Part shown: positions 15,441-23,602 of the stretch, in pieces | Position numbering within the stretch: position 1 is the first letter of the stretch | Layout: each line of letters opens with the position of its first letter | DNA from: Pseudomonas rhodesiae | GTDB taxonomy: Bacteria; Pseudomonadota; Gammaproteobacteria; Pseudomonadales; Pseudomonadaceae | Assembly (NCBI RefSeq): GCF_007858255.1 | Contig: NZ_VFEU01000006.1 | Location: 1 to 64,000, forward strand | Direction: 5' to 3' | DNA length: 64,000 nt | Notes under the pieces: model-generated | Seen by the model: the letters and a program-made list of their open reading frames with translations, nothing else | Databases searched by the model: none | What the model was told of the DNA's origin: nothing | Program-made: the position numbers and the translations under genes

Positions 15441-16832
15441 TCACCAACTGAACTTGAGTTCGACCCCCAGGTAGTTGCTGTCATCGCCACCGGCGTCGCG
15501 CAGGGTTTGCCCGACCTGATAATGCACCGCCTCCACGGCGCCGCTGAGGTTGCCGGTAAAGGCATAGTCGGTGCGCAGTTGTGCATAGGCCCCGGTCCAA
15601 CGCTCGCCCTGGCCCGCAGTGCCGGCGACCGGCAGGTTGGGCTGAGTGTAGACCGCGTCCTCGGTGGTCTGGCGCCAGAGCAAGCCGATGGCGGTTTGCA
15701 CGCTGAGCTTGTCGATCGGCTTGACGGTGATGGACGGCTTGACGTGGATCAGGTTGCTGTACCCGGTGTAGCCGGCCAGGGAAAAATAATAGCCATTGGG
15801 GAACAGCGGGTTGAACGTACCGAGCGTGCCGTCACCGCTCTTGCGGTCGCCCGAGGCGATGTCCAATTGCAGACCGATGCGCGGTTTCCAGGCCAGGCTG
15901 TCGAACGTGTAGCCAGTGCGGCTGCCACCGGCCCAGGCGCGAATATCCTTGCTGCCCACCGCGCCGCTTTGCAGCATCCCTTCGATGTCCCAGTCAAACC
16001 CCATGGCCGCGCCGCCCAGGCGTGCGTCGAACAGGTGGCGGGTTTCGTCGCCGTCCGCGTCCAGGTAGTGCGCGGCACTGCGTTCGTACACGCCGTAATA
16101 GGCCGACAGCTCATTCTTGCCGCCCACCAGGCGCTCCACCCGGAGTAAGTGAAAGCGCGCGTCGCTGTTGGACTTGTCGTCGAAGTGCCGGCCGTCCTGG
16201 TACTGCACCGGTTGGCTGGCGAGGCCGATAAAACGCCAGTCGGCGGTCTCCCAGTCGGCCCACAGCGCATCGAACGACTGGCGCACATTCGGCCCGTCCC
16301 GCGATGAGATAAAACGCTGCAGGTCGAAGGCAAAGTCCTGGCGCCCTACGCGAGCTTTCAGGGTACCGCTGTCGAAGCGCTTCACGTATTCGGCGAACGC
16401 CAGGCGCAAGTCAACGCGGTTCTGGTCGGCCCCGCCCACTGTGGTTTTGTCGTAGGCCCGCACATCTTCAAGCTGGGTGAACAGCCGCCAGTGTTCGTTC
16501 AGGTGCAGGTCGGCGTGTACCTGAACGCGCTGGATCAAATAGCGATCGCGAGCCACGTTCTTCACACCGAAACCGCTGGCATCGTTCATCTCGAAGCGTT
16601 CGCGCAGCGTCGCGCCCAACGACAGGTAGGTGAACGGGTTGGCGCTGGACAAGGGTATGTACTTCAGGTTGTCCAACGGCTGCGTGCGCAGCGCCGGATC
16701 CTTGAGTACCGACCAGTCTTCCTGCCAGCGATTGGTCTTGATCGTCGGGCGCGCCGGCTGCGGGTCGGCGTGGACGCTGCCGACCAGCAGCGGCCACAGC
16801 ACGGCCAGGCTCCAGCCCGTACGACGAATCAT
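15441..16832 (-). CDS. Alginate-export-family outer-membrane porin
   Basis: 463 aa with a signal peptide (cleavage near VHA-DP). The rest is rich in alternating beta strands with aromatic girdles, ending in the outer-membrane signature LGVELKFSW. Features of the AlgE-like family are TYLSLGATLRERFEMND, ARVGRQDFAFDLQRFISSRDGPNVRQSFDA and GLASQPVQYQDG. Such proteins are 18-stranded, often anion-selective pores; most members outside alginate loci have unknown substrates. Its ATG overlaps the stop of the VOC gene (ATGA), so the secreted VOC protein and this pore are made together. Confidence 0.85.
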   Translation of the reverse strand: MIRRTGWSLAVLWPLLVGSVHADPQPARPTIKTNRWQEDWSVLKDPALRTQPLDNLKYIPLSSANPFTYLSLGATLRERFEMNDASGFGVKNVARDRYLIQRVQVHADLHLNEHWRLFTQLEDVRAYDKTTVGGADQNRVDLRLAFAEYVKRFDSGTLKARVGRQDFAFDLQRFISSRDGPNVRQSFDALWADWETADWRFIGLASQPVQYQDGRHFDDKSNSDARFHLLRVERLVGGKNELSAYYGVYERSAAHYLDADGDETRHLFDARLGGAAMGFDWDIEGMLQSGAVGSKDIRAWAGGSRTGYTFDSLAWKPRIGLQLDIASGDRKSGDGTLGTFNPLFPNGYYFSLAGYTGYSNLIHVKPSITVKPIDKLSVQTAIGLLWRQTTEDAVYTQPNLPVAGTAGQGERWTGAYAQLRTDYAFTGNLSGAVEAVHYQVGQTLRDAGGDDSNYLGVELKFSW

Positions 16833-17725
16833 TGGGCCGCGTTGAGTTGGTGAATCTCGGCGACGTAGCCACCCGGGAATTCAACCAGTGCGCTGCGCCG
16901 GCCTTTGCCGTCGAACGTCGGCACCAGCACCTTGGCGCCGGAACCAGTGGCCTTGCCCAGGGCGGCGCTCAGGTCGGCGACTTGATAGCCGGTGGTTTCA
17001 TGCCCGAACGGGTAGGGCAGTTGACCGTTGGTGACCAGCACCGCCATGCGCCCGAACGGCGACTCGATGTCCACGCGACGGTAGGTGCCGTTGGCCTGGC
17101 CCACCTCTACGCCGGGTGCGTGTTTGTCATCACCCAGAACTTTGCCGTGGGAAAACCCCAGGAAGGCTTTGATGAACTCATCGGCGCGGTCGGCGGACAG
17201 GTACACGCGGTTTTCCGGCACGGTCTGGAACGCGGCGTAGTCCGGGGTCTTGGTGTGCCAGTAAAGCTGCATGTTCACACCGCCTGGCCACTGCACCACG
17301 GCGTCGCGGCCGATGGGGTCGGGGAAGTCGCTGACGATCACCGCCGCGCCGTTTGCCCGCGCGGCCTTGAGCGCTACGTCCATGTCCTTGACCAGGTAGC
17401 CGTTGCGTTCCTGGCCGAAGGGGTGCGGGATCGGCGTGGTAAAGCCGAACAACGACACGGTGCCGGCCGGCGTCTGCAGCAATTGCGAAGTGGTGCTGCT
17501 CGGCACCGGCAACACGTTTACCACCACCTGGGGCGTGCTTTTCCCGCCGAAGGTGGCGAGAAAGCTCTGGGCAAACCGATCCACATCCGCCGGGGCGACG
17601 TACACATGGCTGGTGTCATATTGCGGCGCTACGGCCACGCTTGGTGTCGCCGCGAATGCGTTGCCCATCATTGCGCCGGCCAGCAGCGTGACTGCCAGGC
17701 TTGCCCTGATTGCTTTGTTAACCAT
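16829..17725 (-). CDS. Secreted tandem VOC (glyoxalase-like) protein
   Basis: 298 aa. The signal peptide (SLAVTLLAGAMMGNAFA-AT) directs it to the periplasm. Two VOC-like modules follow, with parallel phrases: HVYVAPADVDRFAQSFLATFGG...PIPHPFGQERNGYLVKD and RVYLSADRADEFIKAFLGFSHG...QLPYPFGHETTGYQVAD. ATG 17725 is 7 nt from GGAG, better than the ATG at 17731. VOC folds bind metals and catalyse glyoxalase, dioxygenase or binding roles; the exact chemistry is not evident. It is translationally coupled to the porin. Confidence 0.8.
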   Translation of the reverse strand: MVNKAIRASLAVTLLAGAMMGNAFAATPSVAVAPQYDTSHVYVAPADVDRFAQSFLATFGGKSTPQVVVNVLPVPSSTTSQLLQTPAGTVSLFGFTTPIPHPFGQERNGYLVKDMDVALKAARANGAAVIVSDFPDPIGRDAVVQWPGGVNMQLYWHTKTPDYAAFQTVPENRVYLSADRADEFIKAFLGFSHGKVLGDDKHAPGVEVGQANGTYRRVDIESPFGRMAVLVTNGQLPYPFGHETTGYQVADLSAALGKATGSGAKVLVPTFDGKGRRSALVEFPGGYVAEIHQLNAAQ

Positions 17726-17871
17726 GCCCATTCTCCAGCGTTCTAGATGATCGAAAGCCGTGAGGTTAGGCGCCGGTGCGCAGGGGTAATTGTACGGGCG
17801 TGCTCGGTTGAACGTTTCAGCGTCTATGCTAGTCCACTGACCTCCAACGTCAGATCACATAGGTGAACGAA

Positions 17872-18939
17872 ATGGCCAAGACTTACAGCTACGCCGCTCG
17901 GGACTCCAAGGATTCGCTCAAGCCCTTTACCTTCGAGCGCCGCGCACCAGGGGCGGACGATGTTCAGATCGACATCCTCTATTGCGGCGTGTGCCACTCC
18001 GATTTGCACACCGCGCGCAACGAATGGAACAACACCCTTTACCCTTCGGTACCCGGCCACGAAATTGTCGGCCGCGTGACGGCGGTGGGCGCCAATGTGA
18101 AGAATTTCAAAGTCGGCGACCTGGCGGGCGTCGGTTGCATGGTCGACAGCTGCCAGCACTGTGCGTCGTGCGCCGAGGGCGAGGAGCAGTACTGCGAGAA
18201 CGGCTTTACCGGCACCTACAATGGCCCGGTGTTCGGTGGTGAGAACACCTATGGCGGGTACTCGGACAACATCGTGGTCAAGGAGAAATTCGTGCTGCGC
18301 ATCTCCCACGATGCCAGCAACCTGGCCGCCGTGGCGCCGCTACTGTGCGCCGGCATCACCACCTATTCGCCGCTGCATCACTGGAAGGTTGGGCCGGGCA
18401 AAAAAGTCGGCGTGGTCGGCCTTGGTGGCCTCGGCCATATGGCAGTGAAAATTGCCCACGCCATGGGCGCCCATGTGACTTTGTTCACCACCTCGCCGAA
18501 CAAGCGCGAAGACGGCCTGCGCCTGGGCGCCGACCAGGTGGTGGTGTCGAAGAACCCGGACGAAATGGCCGCCGTGGCCAACAGCCTGGACTTCATCCTC
18601 AACACCGTAGCCGCGCCGCATAACCTCGATGCTTTCCTCAACCTGCTCAAGCGCGACGGCACCATGACCCTGGTCGGTGCCCCCGACAGCCCGCATCCGT
18701 CGCCGACGGTCTTCAACCTGATCTTCAAACGCCGCAGCCTGGCCGGTTCGCTGATCGGCGGTATCCAGGAAACCCAGGACATGCTGGACTTCTGTGCCAA
18801 GCATGGGATTGTCTCGGACGTGGAAATGATCGACATCCAGGGCATCAATCAAGCCTATGAGCGCATGCTCAAGGGCGACGTGAAGTACCGCTTCGTGATC
18901 GATATGGACAGCTTGAAAAAGGAAAGCCACGCGGCTTGA
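17872..18939 (+). CDS. yahK: NADP-dependent aldehyde/alcohol reductase YahK
   Basis: 355 aa from ATG 17872 (a GTG at 17863 is in frame). Zinc medium-chain dehydrogenase highly similar to E. coli YahK: catalytic zinc ligands in YCGVCHSDLH and GHE, structural zinc cysteines in DSCQHCASCAEGEEQYC, NADP fold GVVGLGGLGHMAVKIAHAMGA, and the C-terminal MLKGDVKYRFVID. It reduces a broad range of aldehydes in the cytoplasm. It is divergent from the VOC/porin operon over 146 bp. Confidence 0.92.
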   Translation: MAKTYSYAARDSKDSLKPFTFERRAPGADDVQIDILYCGVCHSDLHTARNEWNNTLYPSVPGHEIVGRVTAVGANVKNFKVGDLAGVGCMVDSCQHCASCAEGEEQYCENGFTGTYNGPVFGGENTYGGYSDNIVVKEKFVLRISHDASNLAAVAPLLCAGITTYSPLHHWKVGPGKKVGVVGLGGLGHMAVKIAHAMGAHVTLFTTSPNKREDGLRLGADQVVVSKNPDEMAAVANSLDFILNTVAAPHNLDAFLNLLKRDGTMTLVGAPDSPHPSPTVFNLIFKRRSLAGSLIGGIQETQDMLDFCAKHGIVSDVEMIDIQGINQAYERMLKGDVKYRFVIDMDSLKKESHAA

Positions 18940-18961
18940 AACTCAATCTGCCAACCCCTCT

Positions 18962-18984
18962 AGACCCCCTGCCACAGGGGGTCT
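18962..18984. terminator. 10-bp hairpin between convergent genes
   Basis: AGACCCCCTG (18962-18971), a CCA loop and CAGGGGGTCT (18975-18984) form a perfect stem 22 nt after the yahK stop. No T-tract follows on either strand. It is a plausible terminator or 3'-end stabiliser for yahK. Confidence 0.5.
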
Positions 18985-19011
18985 GATTGGCTCAGACAGT
19001 TATCGAATAAC

Positions 19012-19326
19012 TCAAGGCCGCTGCGGTTTGACCGAGGTGCCGAAGGTATTGCCCATGCGCACGCTGGTCGCTGCCGGGGTGGCCAGGCCCACTTTGTTCG
19101 GTGGGCGTTTTTCCACCCCGATGTTTTGCGCTTCACGGTTCTTGCTGGCCGCCTTCGCCGCCCGTGTGTCGTTGCCCATCTGCTGGCTCAAGCAGGCATA
19201 GTCGGGCGCTTTATACCCATCCACCGTCACCTCGGCGCAGCCATTGGCTGGGAGTTCGGCGGCGTGGGCAAGTGAGGCAAGTGAGGCGCACAGCAACAGG
19301 CTGGCAATGCACATCAAGCGTTTCAT
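19012..19326 (-). CDS. Small secreted protein of unknown function
   Basis: 104 aa from ATG 19326, preceded by AGGAGG. The signal peptide (MKRLMCIASLLLCASLASLAHA) is followed by a short mature chain with two cysteines (NGCAEVTVDGY; APDYACLSQQM), which could form one disulfide, and a disordered basic tail. No family recognised. It is divergent from vreA with a 154-bp gap. Confidence 0.7.
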   Translation of the reverse strand: MKRLMCIASLLLCASLASLAHAAELPANGCAEVTVDGYKAPDYACLSQQMGNDTRAAKAASKNREAQNIGVEKRPPNKVGLATPAATSVRMGNTFGTSVKPQRP

Positions 19327-19480
19327 CGAGGGCCTCCTGGCGGGTCGTGGGCAATGGCCTGTCACGCTCGCCAGTCTAGTGCAGCGCGCCTTACGTCACC
19401 GTGATGTTTTTTTTGCTATCACCGTAACATCAGGTTCATAAACTGGCCTCAGGATGACGGTTTTCTAGGGCGCGTCGACC

Positions 19481-20188
19481 GTGCAGCGAGGCAAAGCGTG
19501 GGGTGAACAAAGGGCCTGGCGGCGCGCCGTATGCGCCCTGGCCTTGCTTTGCCTGCTGGCCGGTGGCGGCGTGGCCCAGGCCGATGCGCCACTGCTGACA
19601 CTGAACCTGCCGGCGCAGGACCTGGAACACGCCTTGCAAGCCTACAGCCGCGCCACCGGCATGGCGGTGCTGGTGGACCGCGAGTTGACGCGGAGCCGGC
19701 GTTCCATCGCGGTGCGCGGGCGTTTCACCGCGCAGGACGCACTGGCGATGTTGCTGACAGGGAGTGGCCTGATGGCCCGTTATGCACGCAGCGATGCGTT
19801 TACCTTGCAGATCCCCGAGGTCAGCCCGCCGACGCCCACCCAAGGCGCGGCGGCGCGTCAGGCGGCGCGGATCAACAACAGTTATGCCACGGCCTTGCAA
19901 CAGGCCATCGAGGCCAGCCTGTGTCGTTCGCCCCTGACCCGCCCCGGCAGTTTTCGTGCGCTGGTGCAGGTGTGGGTCAAACGCAATGGCCTGATCGAAC
20001 ACAGCCGGCTGGTCAGCTCCACCGGCGATGAACAACGCGATGACGCTCTGGTTCGCAGCCTGGCCACTACCCGGGTCGAGCGCCCGGCGCCCAGTTCGCT
20101 GCGCCAACCGGTAACGTTGCTTTTAATGCCCGACACAACAGGAACACGCATGGAATGCACAGCAGCAAAAGGAGCCTGGAGCGGATGA
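19481..20188 (+). CDS. vreA: VreA-like periplasmic signalling protein (STN + TonB-like domains)
   Basis: 235 aa, GTG start. After a signal peptide (hydrophobic run about residues 17-32) comes an STN domain (LLTLNLPAQDLEHALQAYSRATG; VRGRFTAQDALAMLLTGSGL, residues about 37-105). A C-terminal TonB-like domain follows (about 127-212, with ALQQAIEASLCRS and RALVQVWVKRNGLIEHSRLV). STN domains pass the signal from TonB-dependent receptors to FecR-type anti-sigma factors; here there is no beta-barrel. From memory this is the layout of P. aeruginosa VreA (PUMA3). Its stop overlaps the vreI start. Confidence 0.88.
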   Translation: MQRGKAWGEQRAWRRAVCALALLCLLAGGGVAQADAPLLTLNLPAQDLEHALQAYSRATGMAVLVDRELTRSRRSIAVRGRFTAQDALAMLLTGSGLMARYARSDAFTLQIPEVSPPTPTQGAAARQAARINNSYATALQQAIEASLCRSPLTRPGSFRALVQVWVKRNGLIEHSRLVSSTGDEQRDDALVRSLATTRVERPAPSSLRQPVTLLLMPDTTGTRMECTAAKGAWSG

Positions 20189-20730
20189 AAGATACCGGGC
20201 ATAGCACGATGGTCAGCTTGTTCCTGGCCTCCTATGAGGACTTCAAAGTCCGCCTGCGCAAGCGCCTGGGCTCAGAGGACCTGGCCAACGACGTGCTGCA
20301 CGAAACCTACCTGCGGGTGGACCGCATGCAAGTGCCGCCCAACCTGGCACAACCCAATGCTTATCTGTACCGCATGGCCTTGAATATCGCCGCCGACCGC
20401 CGCCAGGCCGATGCGCGCCTGCTTACCGGCAGCGAGGTGGAAGAACTGCTGCAAAGCGCCGATGAAGCCCAGGACCCGTCGCGGGTGGTGGGCGGCCAGA
20501 AAGAAATCCAGTCCCTGGTCAAGGCCCTCTACGAGCTGCCGGCGCGGCGCCGCAAGATCCTTATCGCCGCGCGCCTGGAAGAGGCGCCGCACCTGGAAAT
20601 CTCCCAGCGTTTCGGCATTTCCACGCGCATGGTCGAGAAAGAAATCAAGGCTGCCCTCGGCCACTGTGCCAAGCGCCTGGAAAGAAAAGCGATTCAGCGG
20701 TTCGGTCCCGGCGCCGGAAAACCGTCTTAG
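20185..20730 (+). CDS. vreI: ECF sigma factor VreI
   Basis: 181 aa from ATG 20185, which overlaps the vreA stop (ATGA). Iron-starvation-type (FecI-like) ECF sigma: region 2 (LRKRLGSEDLANDVLHETYLR, QPNAYLYRMALNIAADRRQ) and region 4 with HTH (LEISQRFGISTRMVEKEIKAAL). In P. aeruginosa the VreI regulon is the hxc/pdt/exb locus, and its activity also needs PhoB under phosphate starvation. The same gene block follows here, so the same role is inferred. Confidence 0.9.
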   Translation: MKDTGHSTMVSLFLASYEDFKVRLRKRLGSEDLANDVLHETYLRVDRMQVPPNLAQPNAYLYRMALNIAADRRQADARLLTGSEVEELLQSADEAQDPSRVVGGQKEIQSLVKALYELPARRRKILIAARLEEAPHLEISQRFGISTRMVEKEIKAALGHCAKRLERKAIQRFGPGAGKPS

Positions 20731-20767
20731 TGTTGAGTCCCTGATAAAACCGTGAGTATGTGCGCGC

Positions 20768-21694
20768 TTGAATATTTTCCGCTTCCCCACCGCCCGGCAA
20801 ACGCCTGCCGACCCTTTGCACGATGAAGCCCGCGACTGGCTGGTCCTGCTGACCTCGGGCCGCGCCACCGTGGCCGATGCCAAAGCGCTCAAAGCGTGGT
20901 GCGCCCAGAGCCCTGCGCATGCCCAGGCATTCGAACAGGCCAAAGGGTTGTGGCAGCAATTACGCGTGGCCGCCGAGCAGGCCGAGCGCCCACGGGCCAT
21001 GGGGCGCCGTGCGTTTCTCGGCGGCGCGCTGGCGGCGTCGGCGGCGGCGTTTATGGTGCATGTCGGCGTGCCCGGTGGGTTGGCCGGGCTGACAGCGGAT
21101 TACCGCACCGACGTCGGCGAGCAACGGCACGTGGCCTTGAGTGACGGGGTGAGCCTGGAACTCAACACCCAGACCCGCATCAGCCGGGTCGGGCAGGGCA
21201 TCGAATTGCTTGAAGGCGAAGTGGAAGTCATCGCCCACGCCGCGCAGCTGCTCAAGGTCCAGGCCGGTGCCGGCTGGATCAGCGCGGCGCAGGCGCGTTT
21301 CAATGTGCGCCACACCGACCACAATGTCTGCGTGACCTGCCTGGACGGCGCGTTGTCGGTGGACGTCGGCGGACGTAACGTGCGCCTGGACAGCGGCCGG
21401 CAGCTCACCTATGGCGCCGCCGGCCTGGGCGAACCCCAGACGGTGGACACCCAGGCCGTGGTGGCCTGGCGCGAGCAGGTGCTGGTGTTCAACAACGCCA
21501 CCCTGGCCACTGTGGTCGATGAGATCAACCGCTACCGCCCGGGCATGCTGGTGCTGCTCAACAAACAACTCGGCCAACGCCGCGTGCAGGCGCGTTTCAG
21601 CTTGCAGCAACTGGCCGGCGTGGCCTTGCTGATCCGCGATGCCTACGGGGCCAAATGCACGGAGTTGCCGGGTGGGGTGGTGTTGCTGAGTTGA
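20768..21694 (+). CDS. vreR: FecR-type anti-sigma factor VreR
   Basis: 308 aa. The N-terminal cytoplasmic part (HDEARDWLVLLTSGRATVADAKALKAWC) would bind VreI. A single membrane segment (about residues 80-103) is preceded by a twin-arginine-like MGRRAFLGG. The periplasmic FecR domain follows (YRTDVGEQRHVALSDGVSLELN) and the C-terminal secretin/TonB short-like part contacts the STN domain (NNATLATVVDEINRYRPG; RFSLQQLAGVALLIRDAY). The only start in frame is TTG 20768, because a TGA lies at 20753. The 37-bp gap and poor start suggest it is made in smaller amount than VreI. Confidence 0.88.
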   Translation: MNIFRFPTARQTPADPLHDEARDWLVLLTSGRATVADAKALKAWCAQSPAHAQAFEQAKGLWQQLRVAAEQAERPRAMGRRAFLGGALAASAAAFMVHVGVPGGLAGLTADYRTDVGEQRHVALSDGVSLELNTQTRISRVGQGIELLEGEVEVIAHAAQLLKVQAGAGWISAAQARFNVRHTDHNVCVTCLDGALSVDVGGRNVRLDSGRQLTYGAAGLGEPQTVDTQAVVAWREQVLVFNNATLATVVDEINRYRPGMLVLLNKQLGQRRVQARFSLQQLAGVALLIRDAYGAKCTELPGGVVLLS

Positions 21695-21731
21695 GTGTTG
21701 GGTGATCCCTCTCTGACCCAGAGGAATTTAA

Positions 21732-21810
21732 CTGTGGGAGGGCAAGTCTCCCCCCACCTTTTGAACTGTTGACACGTCCAACTGTGGGAGGGGGCTTGCC
21801 CCCGATGGCG
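21732..21810. repeat. Two single REP sequences
   Basis: A diverged REP at about 21732-21760 (TGTGGGAGGGCAAGTCTCCC) and an intact half at 21782-21810 with no matching inverted arms nearby. They open a 763-bp gene-free gap between the convergent vreR and hxcW. Confidence 0.65.
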
Positions 21811-21869
21811 GCCTGACAGCCGACCAGGATGTTGGGGCAGATTGAGTACATATCCGTTGCCGCGGTCAC

Positions 21870-22165
21870 GGCGGCTATGGGTTCCGCCCTTACGGCGGGT
21901 CACTTTTGGAAGAGCGCCAAAAGTAACCAAAAACGCTTTGCCCCACCACTCGGCACCTCGCTTAGGCTCGGTGTGCCCGTAATCCGACATTGATTTGGGG
22001 GGCCGCCGCCACGCGCCATCCATGGCGCGGGGCGGCTAAACCGGCATCCCTGCCGGCTTACCCCCCAAATCAATGCCGAATTCCGGCCAGCGTGGTTAAC
22101 GGGGCGCCTGAGATCAAAAGCAAAAGCAAGAGCAAGAGCGGCTCGCTTCGCATCGTGGTTAGGGT
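21870..22165. repeat. Palindromic intergenic element, possible MITE
   Basis: CATTGATTTGGGGGG (21988-22002) has a perfect 15-bp inverted copy at 22061-22075, and the pairing continues outward with two mismatches (AATCCGA/GCCGAATT side). Inside are two more hairpins, GCGCCAT/ATGGCGC (about 22013-22028) and CCGGCA/TGCCGG (22041-22056). To the left is GGGTTCCGCCCTTACGGCGG, another inverted pair, and a CTTTTGG...CCAAAAG pair; to the right is an AAAGCA/AGAGCA tract (about 22113-22140). I recognise the left part as a sequence common between genes in fluorescent pseudomonads. No gene. Confidence 0.6.
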
Positions 22166-22345
22166 TGGTGGCTGCATATCTTCGGTGACATAGCCTGAGA
22201 ACATGAGGTTCTCGTGGTGAGCAGGCTTGCTGTGGTGAGAGGGCTCACCACAGAGTTATTTCAGCCTTTGAAACCTGTGTAGAGATCTATGGCTATCGGG
22301 GCCAAATGCACCGAGCCACAGGTTGGTGGCCCAGAGGAATTTAAT

Positions 22346-22434
22346 TGTGGGAGGGGGCTTGCCCCCGATGGCGGTGGGTCAGCCTACCTGTATCAGCTGA
22401 CACGCCCTCATCGGGGGCAAGCCCCCTCCCACAG
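22346..22434. repeat. REPIN
   Basis: A well-preserved inverted REP pair just before the 3' end of the leftward hxcW gene. Confidence 0.85.
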
Positions 22435-22457
22435 TTTGCTCTTGCTGGGCAGAAACG

Positions 22458-23060
22458 CTACCGCAACGGCCCCACCACCTGGCGATAGCGTTCCACGCCT
22501 TGAGGTGTCTGCCTGACCAGTCGGATCTCCAGCCCCAACGGGTCATCGCGGCGGTTGCCGCTCAATTGGCGCCAGCCTTTGTCGGCTTCCCATACCCGCA
22601 CTTGCAGGTCGCTGACGCCACTCAATACCAGCACCCCATCCTTGGCCGCCGGCAATGGGAAGCGCGCGCGTGCCGGCGCGGCCGCGCGGTACAGGTCGTC
22701 GCCTTTGAGCCACCAGCGCACCCGTTGCAGGCCAGTGCCGGGGATGGCGGCGCTGCGGATCACCTCTAGCCTGAACCCCTTGGTGTCGGAGCTGCGCACC
22801 GTCAGCGCGGCCAGTCCGTCCGGGGTCTTGGTTTCGTCCGTCGGAACGCTCAATTCCACGCTGGCCCGCAGGCTGATGTCGCGCTCAAGCTGGTTCAAGG
22901 CCCGTAGCAATGCTTCGGTCTGTTCGGTGCTTGCCTGTAGGTGTTGATCGGCGCGGGTGACGCTGTCCAGGCCGCGCCAGGCGATCAGGCTGACCACCGC
23001 CATCAGCAAAATCGCCACCATCACTTCGATCAGGGTGAAGCCTTGCTGCGCGCGGTTCAT
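22458..23060 (-). CDS. hxcW: Type II secretion minor pseudopilin HxcW (GspJ)
   Basis: 200 aa from ATG 23060. Class III prepilin leader MNRAQQG followed by FTLIEVMVAILLMAVVSLIAW: cleavage before Phe and a Glu at +5. The size and body (DGVLVLSGVSDLQVRVWEADKGW) fit GspJ, which caps the pseudopilus with GspI and GspK. Its start overlaps the stop of hxcU (ATGA). From memory the gene order hxcW-U-P-V-T-X-Y-Z-Q-R-S equals PA0677-PA0687 of P. aeruginosa. Confidence 0.87.
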   Translation of the reverse strand: MNRAQQGFTLIEVMVAILLMAVVSLIAWRGLDSVTRADQHLQASTEQTEALLRALNQLERDISLRASVELSVPTDETKTPDGLAALTVRSSDTKGFRLEVIRSAAIPGTGLQRVRWWLKGDDLYRAAAPARARFPLPAAKDGVLVLSGVSDLQVRVWEADKGWRQLSGNRRDDPLGLEIRLVRQTPQGVERYRQVVGPLR

Positions 23061-23509
23061 GGTGCGCTCACCACGCGCAGCACACCGGCGGCATCCCGTT
23101 GCAGGCTGAGGCGGTGTTGCCCGTCGGACAGCAGCACTCGCAACGGCGGGTTGATCCATTCGGCGTCAAGCACCAGGGTTTGGCGGGGCTCGATATCGAT
23201 GTGCATGGGCGTGCTTTGCCACGGGCGCGGGCGCAATTGAGGGTCGCCTTGGAAGGTGTCCAGGCTCAAGCCATTGTCGCTGCGGCGGCTGAAGCGAAAG
23301 CCCTTGGCGTCCGCGCGCCAGGTAATCGGGCGACCGTCCGCGCGGGCTTCGGCCTGGGCCACTTGGAGCAATTGGCTCAGGCGTTCGGTGTCCTGGCGCA
23401 GCAGGCGCAGCGGGTCGGGCTTGATGCTCAGGCTGATGGCGGCACTGGCGATGCCGATGATCACCAGCACCACCATCAGCTCGATCAGGGTGAAGCCGCG
23501 TTGGTTCAT
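23057..23509 (-). CDS. hxcU: Type II secretion minor pseudopilin HxcU (GspH)
   Basis: 150 aa. Prepilin leader MNQRG with FTLIELMVVLVIIGIASAA (Glu+5), then a GspH-type globular domain containing RLSQLLQVAQAEARADGRPI and LRVLLSDGQHRLSLQRD. First gene of the leftward hxcUW pair, divergent from hxcP over 93 bp. Processing by the prepilin peptidase PilD/XcpA, encoded elsewhere, is assumed. Confidence 0.87.
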   Translation of the reverse strand: MNQRGFTLIELMVVLVIIGIASAAISLSIKPDPLRLLRQDTERLSQLLQVAQAEARADGRPITWRADAKGFRFSRRSDNGLSLDTFQGDPQLRPRPWQSTPMHIDIEPRQTLVLDAEWINPPLRVLLSDGQHRLSLQRDAAGVLRVVSAP

Positions 23510-23602
23510 CGGTCGGTGCCCGGTAAGTCAGGGTGTTTGTGAAATAAAAACGTGCGAATTGCGCGGTAGGCTGATGGCACGGACAAACAGGAGGTCCCGC
23601 TC

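Noticed and set aside
18998..19012. Small palindrome AGTTATCGAATAACT as a terminator
   Set aside because: A 6-bp AT-rich stem without a T-tract that reaches the stop codon of the small secreted protein; too weak.
19416..19433. Pho-box-like sequence upstream of vreA (CTATCAC, 4 nt, ACATCAG)
   Set aside because: Only 5/7 and 3/7 matches to the consensus half sites; too weak to list as a feature.
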